Source: Lentilitoribacter sp. Alg239-R112 (GTDB lineage Bacteria > Pseudomonadota > Alphaproteobacteria > Rhizobiales > Rhizobiaceae). From it: 64,000 nt of DNA. Below, in pieces: positions 26,851 through 35,007 of this stretch (position 1 is the stretch's first letter; every line of letters starts with the position of its first letter). The notes under the pieces were generated by a model. The model saw nothing but the letters and a program-made list of their open reading frames with translations, did not search any database and had not been told where the DNA came from. Made by a program: the position numbers and the translations under genes. The stretch is taken from the NCBI RefSeq assembly GCF_900537175.1, contig NZ_LS999833.1:2108001-2172000 (forward strand), in the 5' to 3' direction.

Positions 26851-26869
26851 ATCATCCATTTAGACGATG
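26851..26869 (+). promoter_or_regulatory. Island operator motif, site 12
   Basis: Reads ATCATCCATTTAGACGATG, 62 bp upstream of the ATG at 26932. The 375-bp divergent region 26557-26931 holds sites 11 and 12 and no gene. Confidence 0.55.
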
Positions 26870-26931
26870 TTTCAAGCTCAATCACCATTCAAAATAGCTT
26901 TCATTGCAATAATCAAAGTTAGGCTTTGTTG

Positions 26932-27852
26932 ATGATTATCTCAAGATTCGGGCAGATCCTGGCGATCGTATTTATGCTGCTGATTATACTGGTGATGGGA
27001 GCTGCTTTTTTAAATATACCATTTTGGGTCAAACATAATGGTATGCCTTTTTATCTGGCTTTTCTTCTTGCGCAAGGTTCCTTGATCGGCATTGGGCTTA
27101 CATTCTACGGTATCTATTTGGCTCTTATCGAACCTTTGATGACGCAAATGAGAGTGACCAAATTACGAAACAATTCTGGTCAAAAACCATGGGAACTTAA
27201 CAAGCAATGGAAGCGAAAAAAAGTGGTTCACACGAATTTAGGTAAATCGCTATTCTTGCTGATCTTTGTTCTCAACTGGTGGAGTGCAATGATATTTTTT
27301 GCGACTGATCGCGGTGCGGACATAATTGATCAACCAATTGCAGTGATATTATTGTGTCTCATACTTATTATAATCGGTTTCATTATGTTGCGATTGGCCA
27401 TTATCACATCAATCAACTGGTTACGATTCGGAAAAAGCTTTTTAATAATCGAGACTCTCCCCGGCAAACCAGGAGGCTATTTTAAAGCCAAGATACGAAC
27501 CGGATTTGACAAAAAAACCGGGCAACCTGTTATGTTGACCCTAATGGCAACAGAGCGATATTGGTTCTGGCATAATCGATGGGATTCTTCGCAAGATTTT
27601 CAACAAAGTTTAGACACAAGAGAAACAACACCATTGTGGGTCGAAGAAGTAAAAATACCAGTCAGAGATTTGATATTGCATGACAAACAACTCTCTATTC
27701 CGGTCTGCGTTAGCATCCCCGAAAACGCTGTTGAGTCAGGTCCTAGCTCACCTTCTTCGGAGATTCTTTGGAAACTGAAAGTAAGGTTTCTGGGCCAAAA
27801 AGACCCCAATTATCAGGCAGAATTTCAAATTCCAATTTTTAACGCAAACTAA
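26932..27852 (+). CDS. Membrane protein with C-terminal soluble beta domain
   Basis: 306 residues from the ATG at 26932; two TTG codons lie just before it, and AGG lies eight bases upstream. Four TM segments occur in the N-terminal half (ILAIVFMLLIILVMGAAF, FLLAQGSLIGIGLTFYGIYL, SLFLLIFVLNWWSAMIFF, VILLCLILIIIGFIMLRL). The C-terminal half (FGKSFLIIETLPGKPGGYFKA, IPVCVSIPENAVESGP, EILWKLKVRF) reads like the soluble domain of DUF3592-type membrane proteins, though this is not certain. Operator site 12 lies 62 bp upstream, making it a candidate regulon member. Function unknown. Confidence 0.6.
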   Translation: MIISRFGQILAIVFMLLIILVMGAAFLNIPFWVKHNGMPFYLAFLLAQGSLIGIGLTFYGIYLALIEPLMTQMRVTKLRNNSGQKPWELNKQWKRKKVVHTNLGKSLFLLIFVLNWWSAMIFFATDRGADIIDQPIAVILLCLILIIIGFIMLRLAIITSINWLRFGKSFLIIETLPGKPGGYFKAKIRTGFDKKTGQPVMLTLMATERYWFWHNRWDSSQDFQQSLDTRETTPLWVEEVKIPVRDLILHDKQLSIPVCVSIPENAVESGPSSPSSEILWKLKVRFLGQKDPNYQAEFQIPIFNAN

Positions 27853-27976
27853 GATAAGAGCAGATGGTACCCATAGGGGTAATTGGCGATAGTACTCTGT
27901 ACGCTTCATTCTAATCGCAACGTAATAAGTCCTCTATTAAAGACAACAGCAAGTATAAATTTGGAGTACCCATAAA

Positions 27977-28540
27977 ATGAAACCATTGATAACTTGCATA
28001 GCCACGCTAATGCTATCTACGAGTTCACTAAGCTCGCATGATCTAGGTAAATATGATGAAACGAGATATTATAAAAACGACCGATTATATTATGAAAATT
28101 TTGACTACATTGGATCGTTGCTCCGAACTCTCGAAGAAGATAGCGAAACCTATTCACTCTCCATTTCATCAAAAAACAGTAATTTTAAAGCACGTATAAA
28201 ACTCGATCCAGACCCTCGGCATTCGCTACAAATAGAAAAGATAACCAAAGTTGGACTCTGTGAGCAAAAAGCTCACAAAAATTATCTGGTTGTTGATTTG
28301 CGACAGTCTTATAGAGGCGAAATATGGGGCGTTAGCTACGAACGGCTATTTTTTGATTTGGAAAGCGGCAGACTATTGGCACGGTTTTACGATGTAAGAT
28401 CTAGTCAAATGGGTGGCTTATTCCCCGCTGAACAGCTATTTTGGTTATATGACATTGACTGTGAAAATGATCTTAAATTCACAGAGAAACCCGCCGAAGT
28501 ATTCATCGATGGCGGAATAATACCTCCACCACTAAAATAA
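27977..28540 (+). CDS. Hypothetical secreted protein
   Basis: 187 residues with a short signal peptide (MKPLITCIATLMLSTSSLSS). GGAG lies about ten bases upstream of the ATG. The mature protein is rich in Asp, Tyr and Arg (YDETRYYKNDRLYYENFDY), with a GEIWGVSYERLFFDLESG segment and two cysteines (VGLCEQK, DIDCEND). It follows the membrane protein at 26932 on the same strand after 124 bp; a weak half-match to the island operator occurs near 27869-27887. No family recognised. Confidence 0.5.
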   Translation: MKPLITCIATLMLSTSSLSSHDLGKYDETRYYKNDRLYYENFDYIGSLLRTLEEDSETYSLSISSKNSNFKARIKLDPDPRHSLQIEKITKVGLCEQKAHKNYLVVDLRQSYRGEIWGVSYERLFFDLESGRLLARFYDVRSSQMGGLFPAEQLFWLYDIDCENDLKFTEKPAEVFIDGGIIPPPLK

Positions 28541-28644
28541 TGCTCAACGATTATTGCAGACAATTGAATAGAAACGAATACGCCTCACCTACATACATTA
28601 CAAAGTCATTCATTAGCCAAAAGTTGGAACGATACAAATGACTA

Positions 28645-28701
28645 AAGAGAACAAAGCTATTCCAATTTAAGACTGATTTTTATTTACCTCAGATTCGACA
28701 C
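28645..28701 (-). pseudogene. Fossil fragment of an Omp25/31-like gene
   Basis: About 50 bp here align with the coding region near 16775-16832 of the barrel gene at 16659-17438; a central run of 22 bases is identical, covering the stretch that encodes LKLEY. No reading frame surrounds it. The rest of 28541-29100 shows no gene. Probably the remnant of a deleted second barrel gene. Confidence 0.5.
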
Positions 28702-29100
28702 TCATACATAAGAAAATCATGCTGAGGGGTTAGATGATGACAATGGCAAGGAATACCAACCTGATATTAAGAATGTGAATTTACTCATATCTGTCCTTAC
28801 TCCTTACTTACCCCTAACTTGGGCTCTCTAAATCTAAATATATTGGACAGCAAGATCATTATTAACGGAACTGAAATGATTTGGGAAATATGCGATTAGT
28901 TGGTCGTCCTCAAACGACAGGTAAAAAATAATGTTCTACGCAATACATTATTTTTTCACCTATTCCATTGAAATCATTAGCGTTCACAAATGATCGTTCT
29001 CTGGTAAATTTGGCTCCATTATAGGGTGGTTCAACATAGCCAAAAACGCGTTTCTTTTTAGGCTCTGCACCCTGCCTCATGTTATAAATAAGAGCAGTAT

Positions 29101-29598
29101 ATGCTGCTGATGTGTGGCATGAGTAAGGAATATGAGTTGAATAGTATTGATGCGTTTAGAACACGATTAGCATATCTGAAAATGACCGATGATATGCAAC
29201 CAGATACATATCTGAGTTTGGTGGCCAACAAGCAGATTGGAATTACAGGTTTTAAGCTGAAGTTGAAGAAATTCTTTGGTCATTTGGACAGAACCTATCT
29301 GGGTCCAAAGTGGCAGAAGAAATCCCGAGATGAACGAACCGATGGAATTGGGTTTGTTGAGAAAGTGGGCTCACATATCCATTCACACTTTGCGATAAAA
29401 TCACCAGCCAATGCATATCTTTGGAACATGAAGATCAACACAGAGGAAATCTGGAACAAGATTTGTCCATCAGGCACTTATGATGTGCAGCTGATCACAG
29501 CAAGGTGGGGCTTAACCGGCTATAATACGAAGGAGCAGAAACGAGACGATTATGATTGGCATGATCAAGTTGTTTTACTCAGAGATTTTGCGACCTAG
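29101..29598 (+). CDS. Small HUH-like protein, possibly replication-initiator-related
   Basis: 165 residues from the ATG at 29101; an internal ATG at 29119 is an alternative. The pattern LDRTYLGPKWQKKSRDER, then GSHIHSHFAIKSP (an H-hydrophobic-H motif), then LTGYNTKEQ (a Y..K motif) resembles the spacing of HUH rolling-circle Rep proteins and of small alphaproteobacterial proteins of that type. It is shorter than typical Rep proteins and lacks a helicase domain. It lies 109 bp left of the IS21 element. If real, it is the only replication- or mobility-type gene of the island other than the IS. Family assignment is tentative. Confidence 0.45.
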   Translation: MLLMCGMSKEYELNSIDAFRTRLAYLKMTDDMQPDTYLSLVANKQIGITGFKLKLKKFFGHLDRTYLGPKWQKKSRDERTDGIGFVEKVGSHIHSHFAIKSPANAYLWNMKINTEEIWNKICPSGTYDVQLITARWGLTGYNTKEQKRDDYDWHDQVVLLRDFAT

Positions 29599-29804
29599 CT
29601 TGCTGGGCGTAAAATTTCGATCTTGTCATGGTCCTTCATGCTTTTGCCACGCTAAGAATGTTGAAACTTATGATGTTGTTGTTAAACGCAGTGCTTTTGG
29701 AACAACATGAGAACACCGGAGCAATAATCCACCAGTGAATCGGTGTAATTGTTACGCTGAGGCCGGAGTAAAACTCCGCCACTGTTAGGCTATCCGTTTT
29801 ATGG

Positions 29805-31313
29805 ATGGAATTGGTGAAGATTGTGGATTTGTATTGTCGTGTTCGTCATGCTGTTTTGAGTTTAGGTATGAGCCGCCGTGAAGCGGCGCGTTTGTTTGGA
29901 ATTGACCGACGCACGGTCGATAAAATGTTGAAGTTTTCGATACCACCTGGTTATCGTCGTTCGAAGCCTGTTAAAGGCCCAAAGCTTGATGCGTTTGTGG
30001 GCATCATTGATGCCATTCTTGAAGCGGACAAAATGGTTCCCAAGAAACAGAAACACACTTCAAAGCTTGTGTTTGAACGGCTGCGTGATGAGTATGGATT
30101 TAAAGGAGGCATCACGATTGTTAGCGATTATATCTGTGCTACCAAGCAACGGCAACGCGAGATGTTCGTACCGTTGCTCCATCCACCAGGCCATGCCCAG
30201 GCTGACTTTGGTGAAGCTCTTGCGGTGATCGGCGGAGTGGAACGCAAGGTCCACTTTCTGGTTATGGAGATGCCGCATTCGGATGCGTGTTTTCTAAAGG
30301 CGTATCCGGCGGAAACGACTGAGTCATTCTGCGATGCCCATGTGTCTGCCTTTGAGTTTTTTGGCGGCGTTCCAATCTCGATACTCTACGATAACACCAA
30401 GATCGCAGTGGCCAGTATTTTAGGTGATGGCAAACGTAAGAGAACTCGTGTGTTCTCAGAATTGGTGTCGCATTATTTGTTTACGGACAGATTTGGTCGT
30501 CCTGCAAAGGGCAACGATAAAGGCAAAGTTGAGGGCATGGTTGGCTATACCCGCCGTAACTTCATGGTTCCCAAACCGGTGTTTGCCAGCTTTGATGACC
30601 TCAATGCGTATCTGGAGAGCCAATGTCGCAAGCGGATGGAGGATATGCTTCGAGGCCACAAGGGGACGATTGGTGAACGGTTTGCAGCTGATGCTGAACA
30701 GTTACAGCCTTTGCCTGCGGTTCCTTATGATGCTTGTGATAAGCAATCGACACGGGTGAGTTCCCTGTCTCTGGTGCGCTATCGTGGCAATGATTATTCA
30801 GTGCCAACACAATACGGACATCAACAGGTTATTGTACGTGGCTATGTCCATGAGGTGGTGATTGCCTGCGGATCGGAAGTTATCGCCCAGCATCCACGGT
30901 CATGGGAGAAAGAAGATTACATCTTCGATCCGCTTCACTATCTGGCTTTAATTGAGCAAAAGACCAACGCTCTGGATCAGGCCGCGCCATTGGTCGGCTG
31001 GGAATTACCACAAAACTTCCTCGTCCTGCGTCGTTTGTTGGAAGCCCGTATGGGCAAAGGCGGCAAGCGTGAGTTCGTTCAGGTGCTGCGATTGCTGGAA
31101 ACGTTCCAGATGATCGATGTGGAAGCCGGGGTTGAAAGTGCCCTGGAACGGGGGACCATCGGATTTGATGCAGTCAAACATCTGGTACTGTGCCGTATTG
31201 AAAGGCGCCCGCCACGATTGGATATGACAGTCTATCCATACTTGCCTAAAGCCCATGTTGCTGCCACATCAGCTGGTGATTATATGACGCTTCTGGCGGG
31301 AGGCAGGTCATGA
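29805..31313 (+). CDS. istA: IS21-family transposase IstA
   Basis: 502 residues. An N-terminal HTH (MSRREAARLFGIDRRTVDKML) is followed by the DDE integrase core: AQADFGEA (first Asp), ILYDNTK (second Asp) and the Glu in KGKVEGMVGY. A C-terminal domain with RYRGNDYSVP is typical for IS21 transposases. IstA cuts and joins the element ends. The start may be the ATG at 29805 or a nearby upstream codon. istB overlaps its stop (ATGA). The frame is intact, so IstA itself could be made. Confidence 0.92.
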   Translation: MELVKIVDLYCRVRHAVLSLGMSRREAARLFGIDRRTVDKMLKFSIPPGYRRSKPVKGPKLDAFVGIIDAILEADKMVPKKQKHTSKLVFERLRDEYGFKGGITIVSDYICATKQRQREMFVPLLHPPGHAQADFGEALAVIGGVERKVHFLVMEMPHSDACFLKAYPAETTESFCDAHVSAFEFFGGVPISILYDNTKIAVASILGDGKRKRTRVFSELVSHYLFTDRFGRPAKGNDKGKVEGMVGYTRRNFMVPKPVFASFDDLNAYLESQCRKRMEDMLRGHKGTIGERFAADAEQLQPLPAVPYDACDKQSTRVSSLSLVRYRGNDYSVPTQYGHQQVIVRGYVHEVVIACGSEVIAQHPRSWEKEDYIFDPLHYLALIEQKTNALDQAAPLVGWELPQNFLVLRRLLEARMGKGGKREFVQVLRLLETFQMIDVEAGVESALERGTIGFDAVKHLVLCRIERRPPRLDMTVYPYLPKAHVAATSAGDYMTLLAGGRS

Positions 31314-32077
31314 GTAGTGTTACCAATGATACGCCGCAATTGTTGTTGGCCCATCATCTGAAGTCTCTGCTGTTACCGACATTCCTGCGCGAATATGACA
31401 AGGTTGCCAAACAGTGAGCGAGCGAGGGTGTTGATCACACCCGTTATCTGTTGAGGTTAACCGAGTTGGAATTGATTGACCGGGAACGTCGTATGGTTGA
31501 ACGGCGCATCAAAGGTGCAAAGTTCCCGACCATCAAAAGCCTCGACAGTTTTGACTTCAAAGCCATGCCGAGCCTCAACAAGATGCAGCTCATGGAACTG
31601 GCTCGGTGTGACTTTATCAGTAGACAAGAGAACATCATCGCCGTTGGCAACTCTGGCACCGGCAAAAGCCATATTGCAATCGGATTGGGGTTAGCCGCCT
31701 GTCAGAAAGGGCTATCTGTTGGCTTCATTACAGCATCGGCATTGGTCCATGAGCTGCTGGAAGCCCGCGATGAAAAACGCCTGTTGCGTCTGCAGAAACA
31801 ACTGGCCAAATACAGCCTGCTGATCATTGATGAATTGGGTTATGTGCCCTTGTCACCAACCGGCGCGGAACTGTTGTTTGAAGTCTTCTCCCAACGATAC
31901 GAGCGAGGCTCTACCATCGGCACATCAAACCTGCCATTCGATGAATGGACCAGCACATTCGGATCAGAGCGTTTGACCGGTGCGCTCCTCGATCGGTTGA
32001 CACACCATGTCCATATTCTGGAGATGAACGGTGATAGCTTTCGATTGAAGCAAAGCGCCCAGTCAAAAGAAACTTAA
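31310..32077 (+). pseudogene. istB: IstB helper ATPase, interrupted by a nonsense codon
   Basis: The ATG at 31310 overlaps the istA stop. The frame runs to 31415, where codon 36 is TGA, directly before ASEGVDHTRYLLRL; related IstB proteins normally have a cysteine there (recollection of the family). The rest is intact: Walker A GNSGTGKS, Walker B LLIIDELGY, sensor region GTSNLPFDEW. A shorter product from the ATG at 31493 or 31562 would keep the ATPase core but lose the N-terminal domain. IstB is the AAA+ partner that positions IstA on target DNA. Confidence 0.85.
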
Positions 32078-32345
32078 CCATTCCTCTCATAATCCGGTTG
32101 GTCTCCAGGCCTACATTGCAAGTGGTGTACTTTTACTCCGGTCAATGGCGGGATTTTGCTCCGGTGTTGACAAAAATATCTGCTTGAATCTCAACCATCT
32201 ATTCAAGATTATACTTGTTGTTAGTAAAATTGATCGAAATATCGCACTAAAAATAACTTGTGAGTTACACACATTTCCTAGCCCACCCAAAATGAATCCC
32301 AAATGGCACCCAAGAGCCAAATTTGGACAAGACCATTAGAGTCGC

Positions 32346-32424
32346 TTAGAGCTAACCCATTCTATAATATAAGAAATTTTGGTAGCGGGAGAGGGACTTG
32401 AACCCCCGACACGCGGATTATGAT
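32346..32424. repeat. Right copy of 79-bp direct repeat (att-like)
   Basis: Identical to 1702-1780. It covers the 3' 45 nt of the intact tRNA-Met gene plus 34 bp downstream of the tRNA 3' end. The stretch 32274-32345 also resembles 1630-1701, with GGCACCCAAGAG in both. Between the IS21 end (32172) and this repeat no gene is seen. Confidence 0.9.
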
Positions 32425-32456
32425 TCCGCTGCTCTAACCAGCTGAGCTACCCCGCC
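32380..32456 (-). tRNA. tRNA-Met (CAU), elongator type
   Basis: 77 nt including an encoded CCA. The 5' end GGCGGGGTAGCTCAG pairs with the 3' acceptor strand TCCCGCT plus A and CCA. The D arm has GCTC/GAGC, the anticodon stem GCGGA/TCCGC encloses the loop ATCATAA (anticodon CAU), and the T arm is GGGGG/CCCTC around TTCAAGT. The paired acceptor end and the lack of an initiator-type mismatch argue for elongator Met; a lysidine-modified Ile tRNA cannot be fully excluded. It is the integration target of the island. Confidence 0.92.
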
Positions 32457-32721
32457 ACAATACGCGATGAATGCGTAAAATCTGTCTAACAGATCGGCGG
32501 CATATAAGGGCGACTATGTTGTTCTGTCAAGCATTATGGGCAACATATTGAAAATTAAATCATACAATAAGAATAAATAATCGAATTCCATTCTTCTTGC
32601 TTTTAAAATAGTCGGTTGTTCGAGTTATTTTGAAACGTAAACCAGATATTATACCAGAACGACTTGCATCTAACCTAGCGCAGGTTTAATCCTCTGCTCA
32701 TTATTTTAAGGACGAGCGGTT

Positions 32722-33684
32722 ATGAGCAGAAAACCATCAATTGCAGTTGTGGGCTGCGGGTATTGGGGCAAAAATCATGCCCGAACATTAGCAGGCTTAA
32801 AAGCCCTTTCGGCAGTGTGTGATCTAAACGAGAACAATGCGAAATCCGCGGCAGCGAAATACAAAGTTCCTGCAGTAACATTCGATGAATTGTTATCTAA
32901 TACAAATATCGAAGGCGCTGTCCTTGCATTGCCCCCTCACCTGCATGAAAAACATGCAGTGGCGCTCCTAAATGCTGGCAAACATGTGCTGGTTGAAAAA
33001 CCCATCGGTTTAACTGCTGCTGAAGCTGAACGTGTCGTCGAAGCGGCCCAGAAAGCTGGTACAATCGCAATGACGGGACATATTTTAAGATATCATTCCG
33101 CTTTTGAAAAAATGCATTCTATGTTTCAGTCCGGCGAGTTGGGTGAGCTTAAATATATACATTCTCATCGAGTGGGGCTGGGTAAATTTCACCCTCATAA
33201 TGATGCGCTGTGGGATATCGCACCACACGACTTATCACTCATCTTGGCAATAACGGGCAAACCTCCAACTCATATTCATGGTGAAGGTGCAGCAACCTTA
33301 AATGAACTGAGTGATTTTGCACATTTACATTTGAAGTTCCCTGATAATGTGAAAGCGCATGTCTTAGTATCACGTCTTAATCCCTATAGAGAGCGCCGCC
33401 TGACAATCATTGGCTCAAAGGCCATGATGTCGTTTGACGATGCTTTACCATGGGATCAGAAACTGGCTCTTTATAAGCACAACATCTGGCAGGATGATGA
33501 CGGCTGGCAAAGTGAGATGGTTGATCCCGAATATATCCCAGTAAATGAGGATATGCCACTAACCAAAGAACTTGAGGATTTTCTCCATTGTATCAGAACA
33601 GGAGACACACCGCGCACTCCGATTAAAGATGGCCTTGAAATCATTAAAATATTGGAAGCGGGAACGGTTAGGCACAACGGCTAA
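32722..33684 (+). CDS. Gfo/Idh/MocA-family NAD(P)-dependent oxidoreductase
   Basis: 320 residues. An N-terminal Rossmann fold opens with IAVVGCGYWGKNHA (GxGxxG), and the family EKP motif is at about residue 92 (VEKPIG). The C-terminal alpha/beta domain contains LWDIAPHDLSL, where the His is the likely catalytic base. This form resembles sugar-nucleotide 3-dehydrogenases of the WlbA/WbpB type, which act in amino-sugar synthesis for surface polysaccharides; the substrate is not proven. It is the first core gene right of the tRNA, and AAGGACGAG upstream supports the start. Confidence 0.8.
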   Translation: MSRKPSIAVVGCGYWGKNHARTLAGLKALSAVCDLNENNAKSAAAKYKVPAVTFDELLSNTNIEGAVLALPPHLHEKHAVALLNAGKHVLVEKPIGLTAAEAERVVEAAQKAGTIAMTGHILRYHSAFEKMHSMFQSGELGELKYIHSHRVGLGKFHPHNDALWDIAPHDLSLILAITGKPPTHIHGEGAATLNELSDFAHLHLKFPDNVKAHVLVSRLNPYRERRLTIIGSKAMMSFDDALPWDQKLALYKHNIWQDDDGWQSEMVDPEYIPVNEDMPLTKELEDFLHCIRTGDTPRTPIKDGLEIIKILEAGTVRHNG

Positions 33685-33797
33685 AGTTTACGAATATGAG
33701 AGGTAAACTTAGCCTCTCCATTTTGTGAAAAAACGTCAATTGCTCTTTTAGAATGATTGGTTCATCTTCTGCTCAATCGAACAAGAGGTAATCATTC

Positions 33798-34250
33798 ATG
33801 AAAAAGACACCCATCACATTAACTGTCGCTGCGCTTACAATTTTCGCCGCGCCATTAAGCTCAAATACGTCACAGTTTTTCGGCATCAATAGTGCACAAG
33901 CAGAATCAATGTCAGTTGCAACTGGTATGATCAAGGGTGCTGGTGGTAACTACCAAGGTGAAGGCAATGTAAAAATTGTCAAAAAAGACGACGGAAAATT
34001 TGCTGTTGAATTATCTGACTTCTCGTCTACCTCTGGCCCTGATCTTAAGGTATTTTTGGTTGCAGCCTCTGGCCTGAAAAAAGGTGCTGATGTCATAGCT
34101 GGCAAACACGTAAACCTTGGCGCTCTAAAATCAACAACGGGGTCACAAAGCTACGACCTACCAGAGGGTGCAAACCCTAAAGATTTTAACTCAGTCGCAA
34201 TTTTCTGCGAAAAGTACACAGTACTATTTTCATCAGCTGACTTGAAGTAG
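33798..34250 (+). CDS. DM13 domain-containing secreted protein
   Basis: 150 residues with a signal peptide (TLTVAALTIFAAPLSS, cleaved later near AQAES). The mature part is a DM13 domain: FAVELSDFSSTSGPDLKVFLVA, VNLGALKSTTGSQSYDLPEG, SVAIFCEKYTVLFSSADL, including the single conserved cysteine. DM13 domains are proposed to act in redox or electron transfer at the cell surface or periplasm. GAGG lies eight bases upstream of the ATG. It stands alone between genes of unrelated function. Confidence 0.8.
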   Translation: MKKTPITLTVAALTIFAAPLSSNTSQFFGINSAQAESMSVATGMIKGAGGNYQGEGNVKIVKKDDGKFAVELSDFSSTSGPDLKVFLVAASGLKKGADVIAGKHVNLGALKSTTGSQSYDLPEGANPKDFNSVAIFCEKYTVLFSSADLK

Positions 34251-34371
34251 CTGCTCTCGCGCCAATAAAAATATATCTTAGGAGCCTGACTAATTTGGCG
34301 AGGCTCCTCTGGGCTTTGTGATGTTCATAAAGCTGAAACAGGATATCGTTTCACCTGAACCTAACCAACTG

Positions 34372-34761
34372 TCATACGAAAACAGAAACGCTTAATAACG
34401 CAATCCCCGCTGTCGCCAGCTTCCATGAAAGCGTCCGATAAAGCACCGTTCCCGCAGCATAAAGTGGCAAGAAGGCAACCCGTCCAGCAATATACAATAA
34501 GCTTCCCCACTTGCTGATTTCATCAAAGCCTTGGGTCTCGTGTAGCACAAAAATGAGCGTCAAAAAAATGGGAAATGTTTCTAGAAAGTTGCTCTGTGCA
34601 CGTTTCAATCGACCGGCCAATCCGGAGGGTTTCAAGCCTTCGTCACGCGCTCCAATTGTATAAGCATGCCCAACCTGACGTTTGAAGGCGAATGAAGCTG
34701 CCGTCAGATGTACAACACCTAGTAAACATGCGGCCAAGAGAACTTGAAATTCAATTTGCAC
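34372..34761 (-). CDS. MAPEG-family membrane protein
   Basis: 129 residues with four TM helices. The region AGRLKRAQSNFLETFPIFLTL carries the MAPEG hallmark (R..NF.E..P). The family includes membrane glutathione transferases and small bacterial homologues of unknown substrate. It is convergent with the DM13 gene, and ammonium transporter amt lies upstream on the same strand after about 250 bp. Confidence 0.8.
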   Translation of the reverse strand: MQIEFQVLLAACLLGVVHLTAASFAFKRQVGHAYTIGARDEGLKPSGLAGRLKRAQSNFLETFPIFLTLIFVLHETQGFDEISKWGSLLYIAGRVAFLPLYAAGTVLYRTLSWKLATAGIALLSVSVFV

Positions 34762-35007
34762 GTGTCTCTACCTTTTTGTCGAGTGATAATTAGATAAATC
34801 ACACCATAAATACTTCCGATACATATGGTGTCAATACTATATTACACTCCGCTCATATGACCGCTTAAATTCACTAGTCTACCCCTTGAATAGGTGTAAA
34901 CATGTGATCGAAGACAGTACATAAATTGCCGTCGGCGCCCTACTTTTTTCAGATACATTGCAAAAACTAGGTGACATTTGTCGCATAAGATCCGAGATAA
35001 TTCCATA

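Larger units (their letters stand above)
29708..32172 (+). mobile_element. IS21-family insertion sequence
   Basis: About 2.46 kb carrying istA and istB. The imperfect terminal inverted repeats are TGAGAACACCGGAGCAA at the left end and, read inward, TGTCAACACCGGAGCAA at the right end. A second, internal repeat of the type CCGGAGTAAAA occurs near both ends, as is usual for IS21. Both termini are TG...CA. No target-site duplication is obvious. The element is probably inactive because istB carries a stop codon. Confidence 0.85.
1781..32424. mobile_element. Genomic island (about 30.6 kb) integrated at tRNA-Met(CAU)
   Basis: One repeat unit of 30,644 bp lies between the two 79-bp repeat copies. 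It contains only accessory genes: five LuxR-type regulators, three autotransporters, other surface proteins, unknown secreted and membrane proteins, and an IS21 element. Beyond the right end, housekeeping genes begin. No tyrosine integrase, excisionase, relaxase or phage structural gene was recognised, so the island is probably immobilised. An IS21 element lies about 170 bp from the tRNA end, where an integrase gene is normally found, and may have replaced it (inference). Confidence 0.8.

Noticed and set aside
27869..27887. Possible thirteenth operator before the gene at 27977
   Set aside because: Only the right half matches the consensus; seven of nineteen positions disagree.
31415..31417. 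TGA at a cysteine-like position in istB as a selenocysteine codon
   Set aside because: No selenocysteine-insertion hairpin was apparent and IstB is not a selenoprotein family; a plain nonsense mutation is simpler.
29700..32180. Target-site duplication flanking the IS21 element
   Set aside because: The bases on either side (ending AACAACA and starting AAAATAT) do not match.
32380..32456. Initiator tRNA-fMet
   Set aside because: The first acceptor pair is G-U rather than the unpaired C-A type, and the anticodon stem lacks the three consecutive G-C pairs of initiators.
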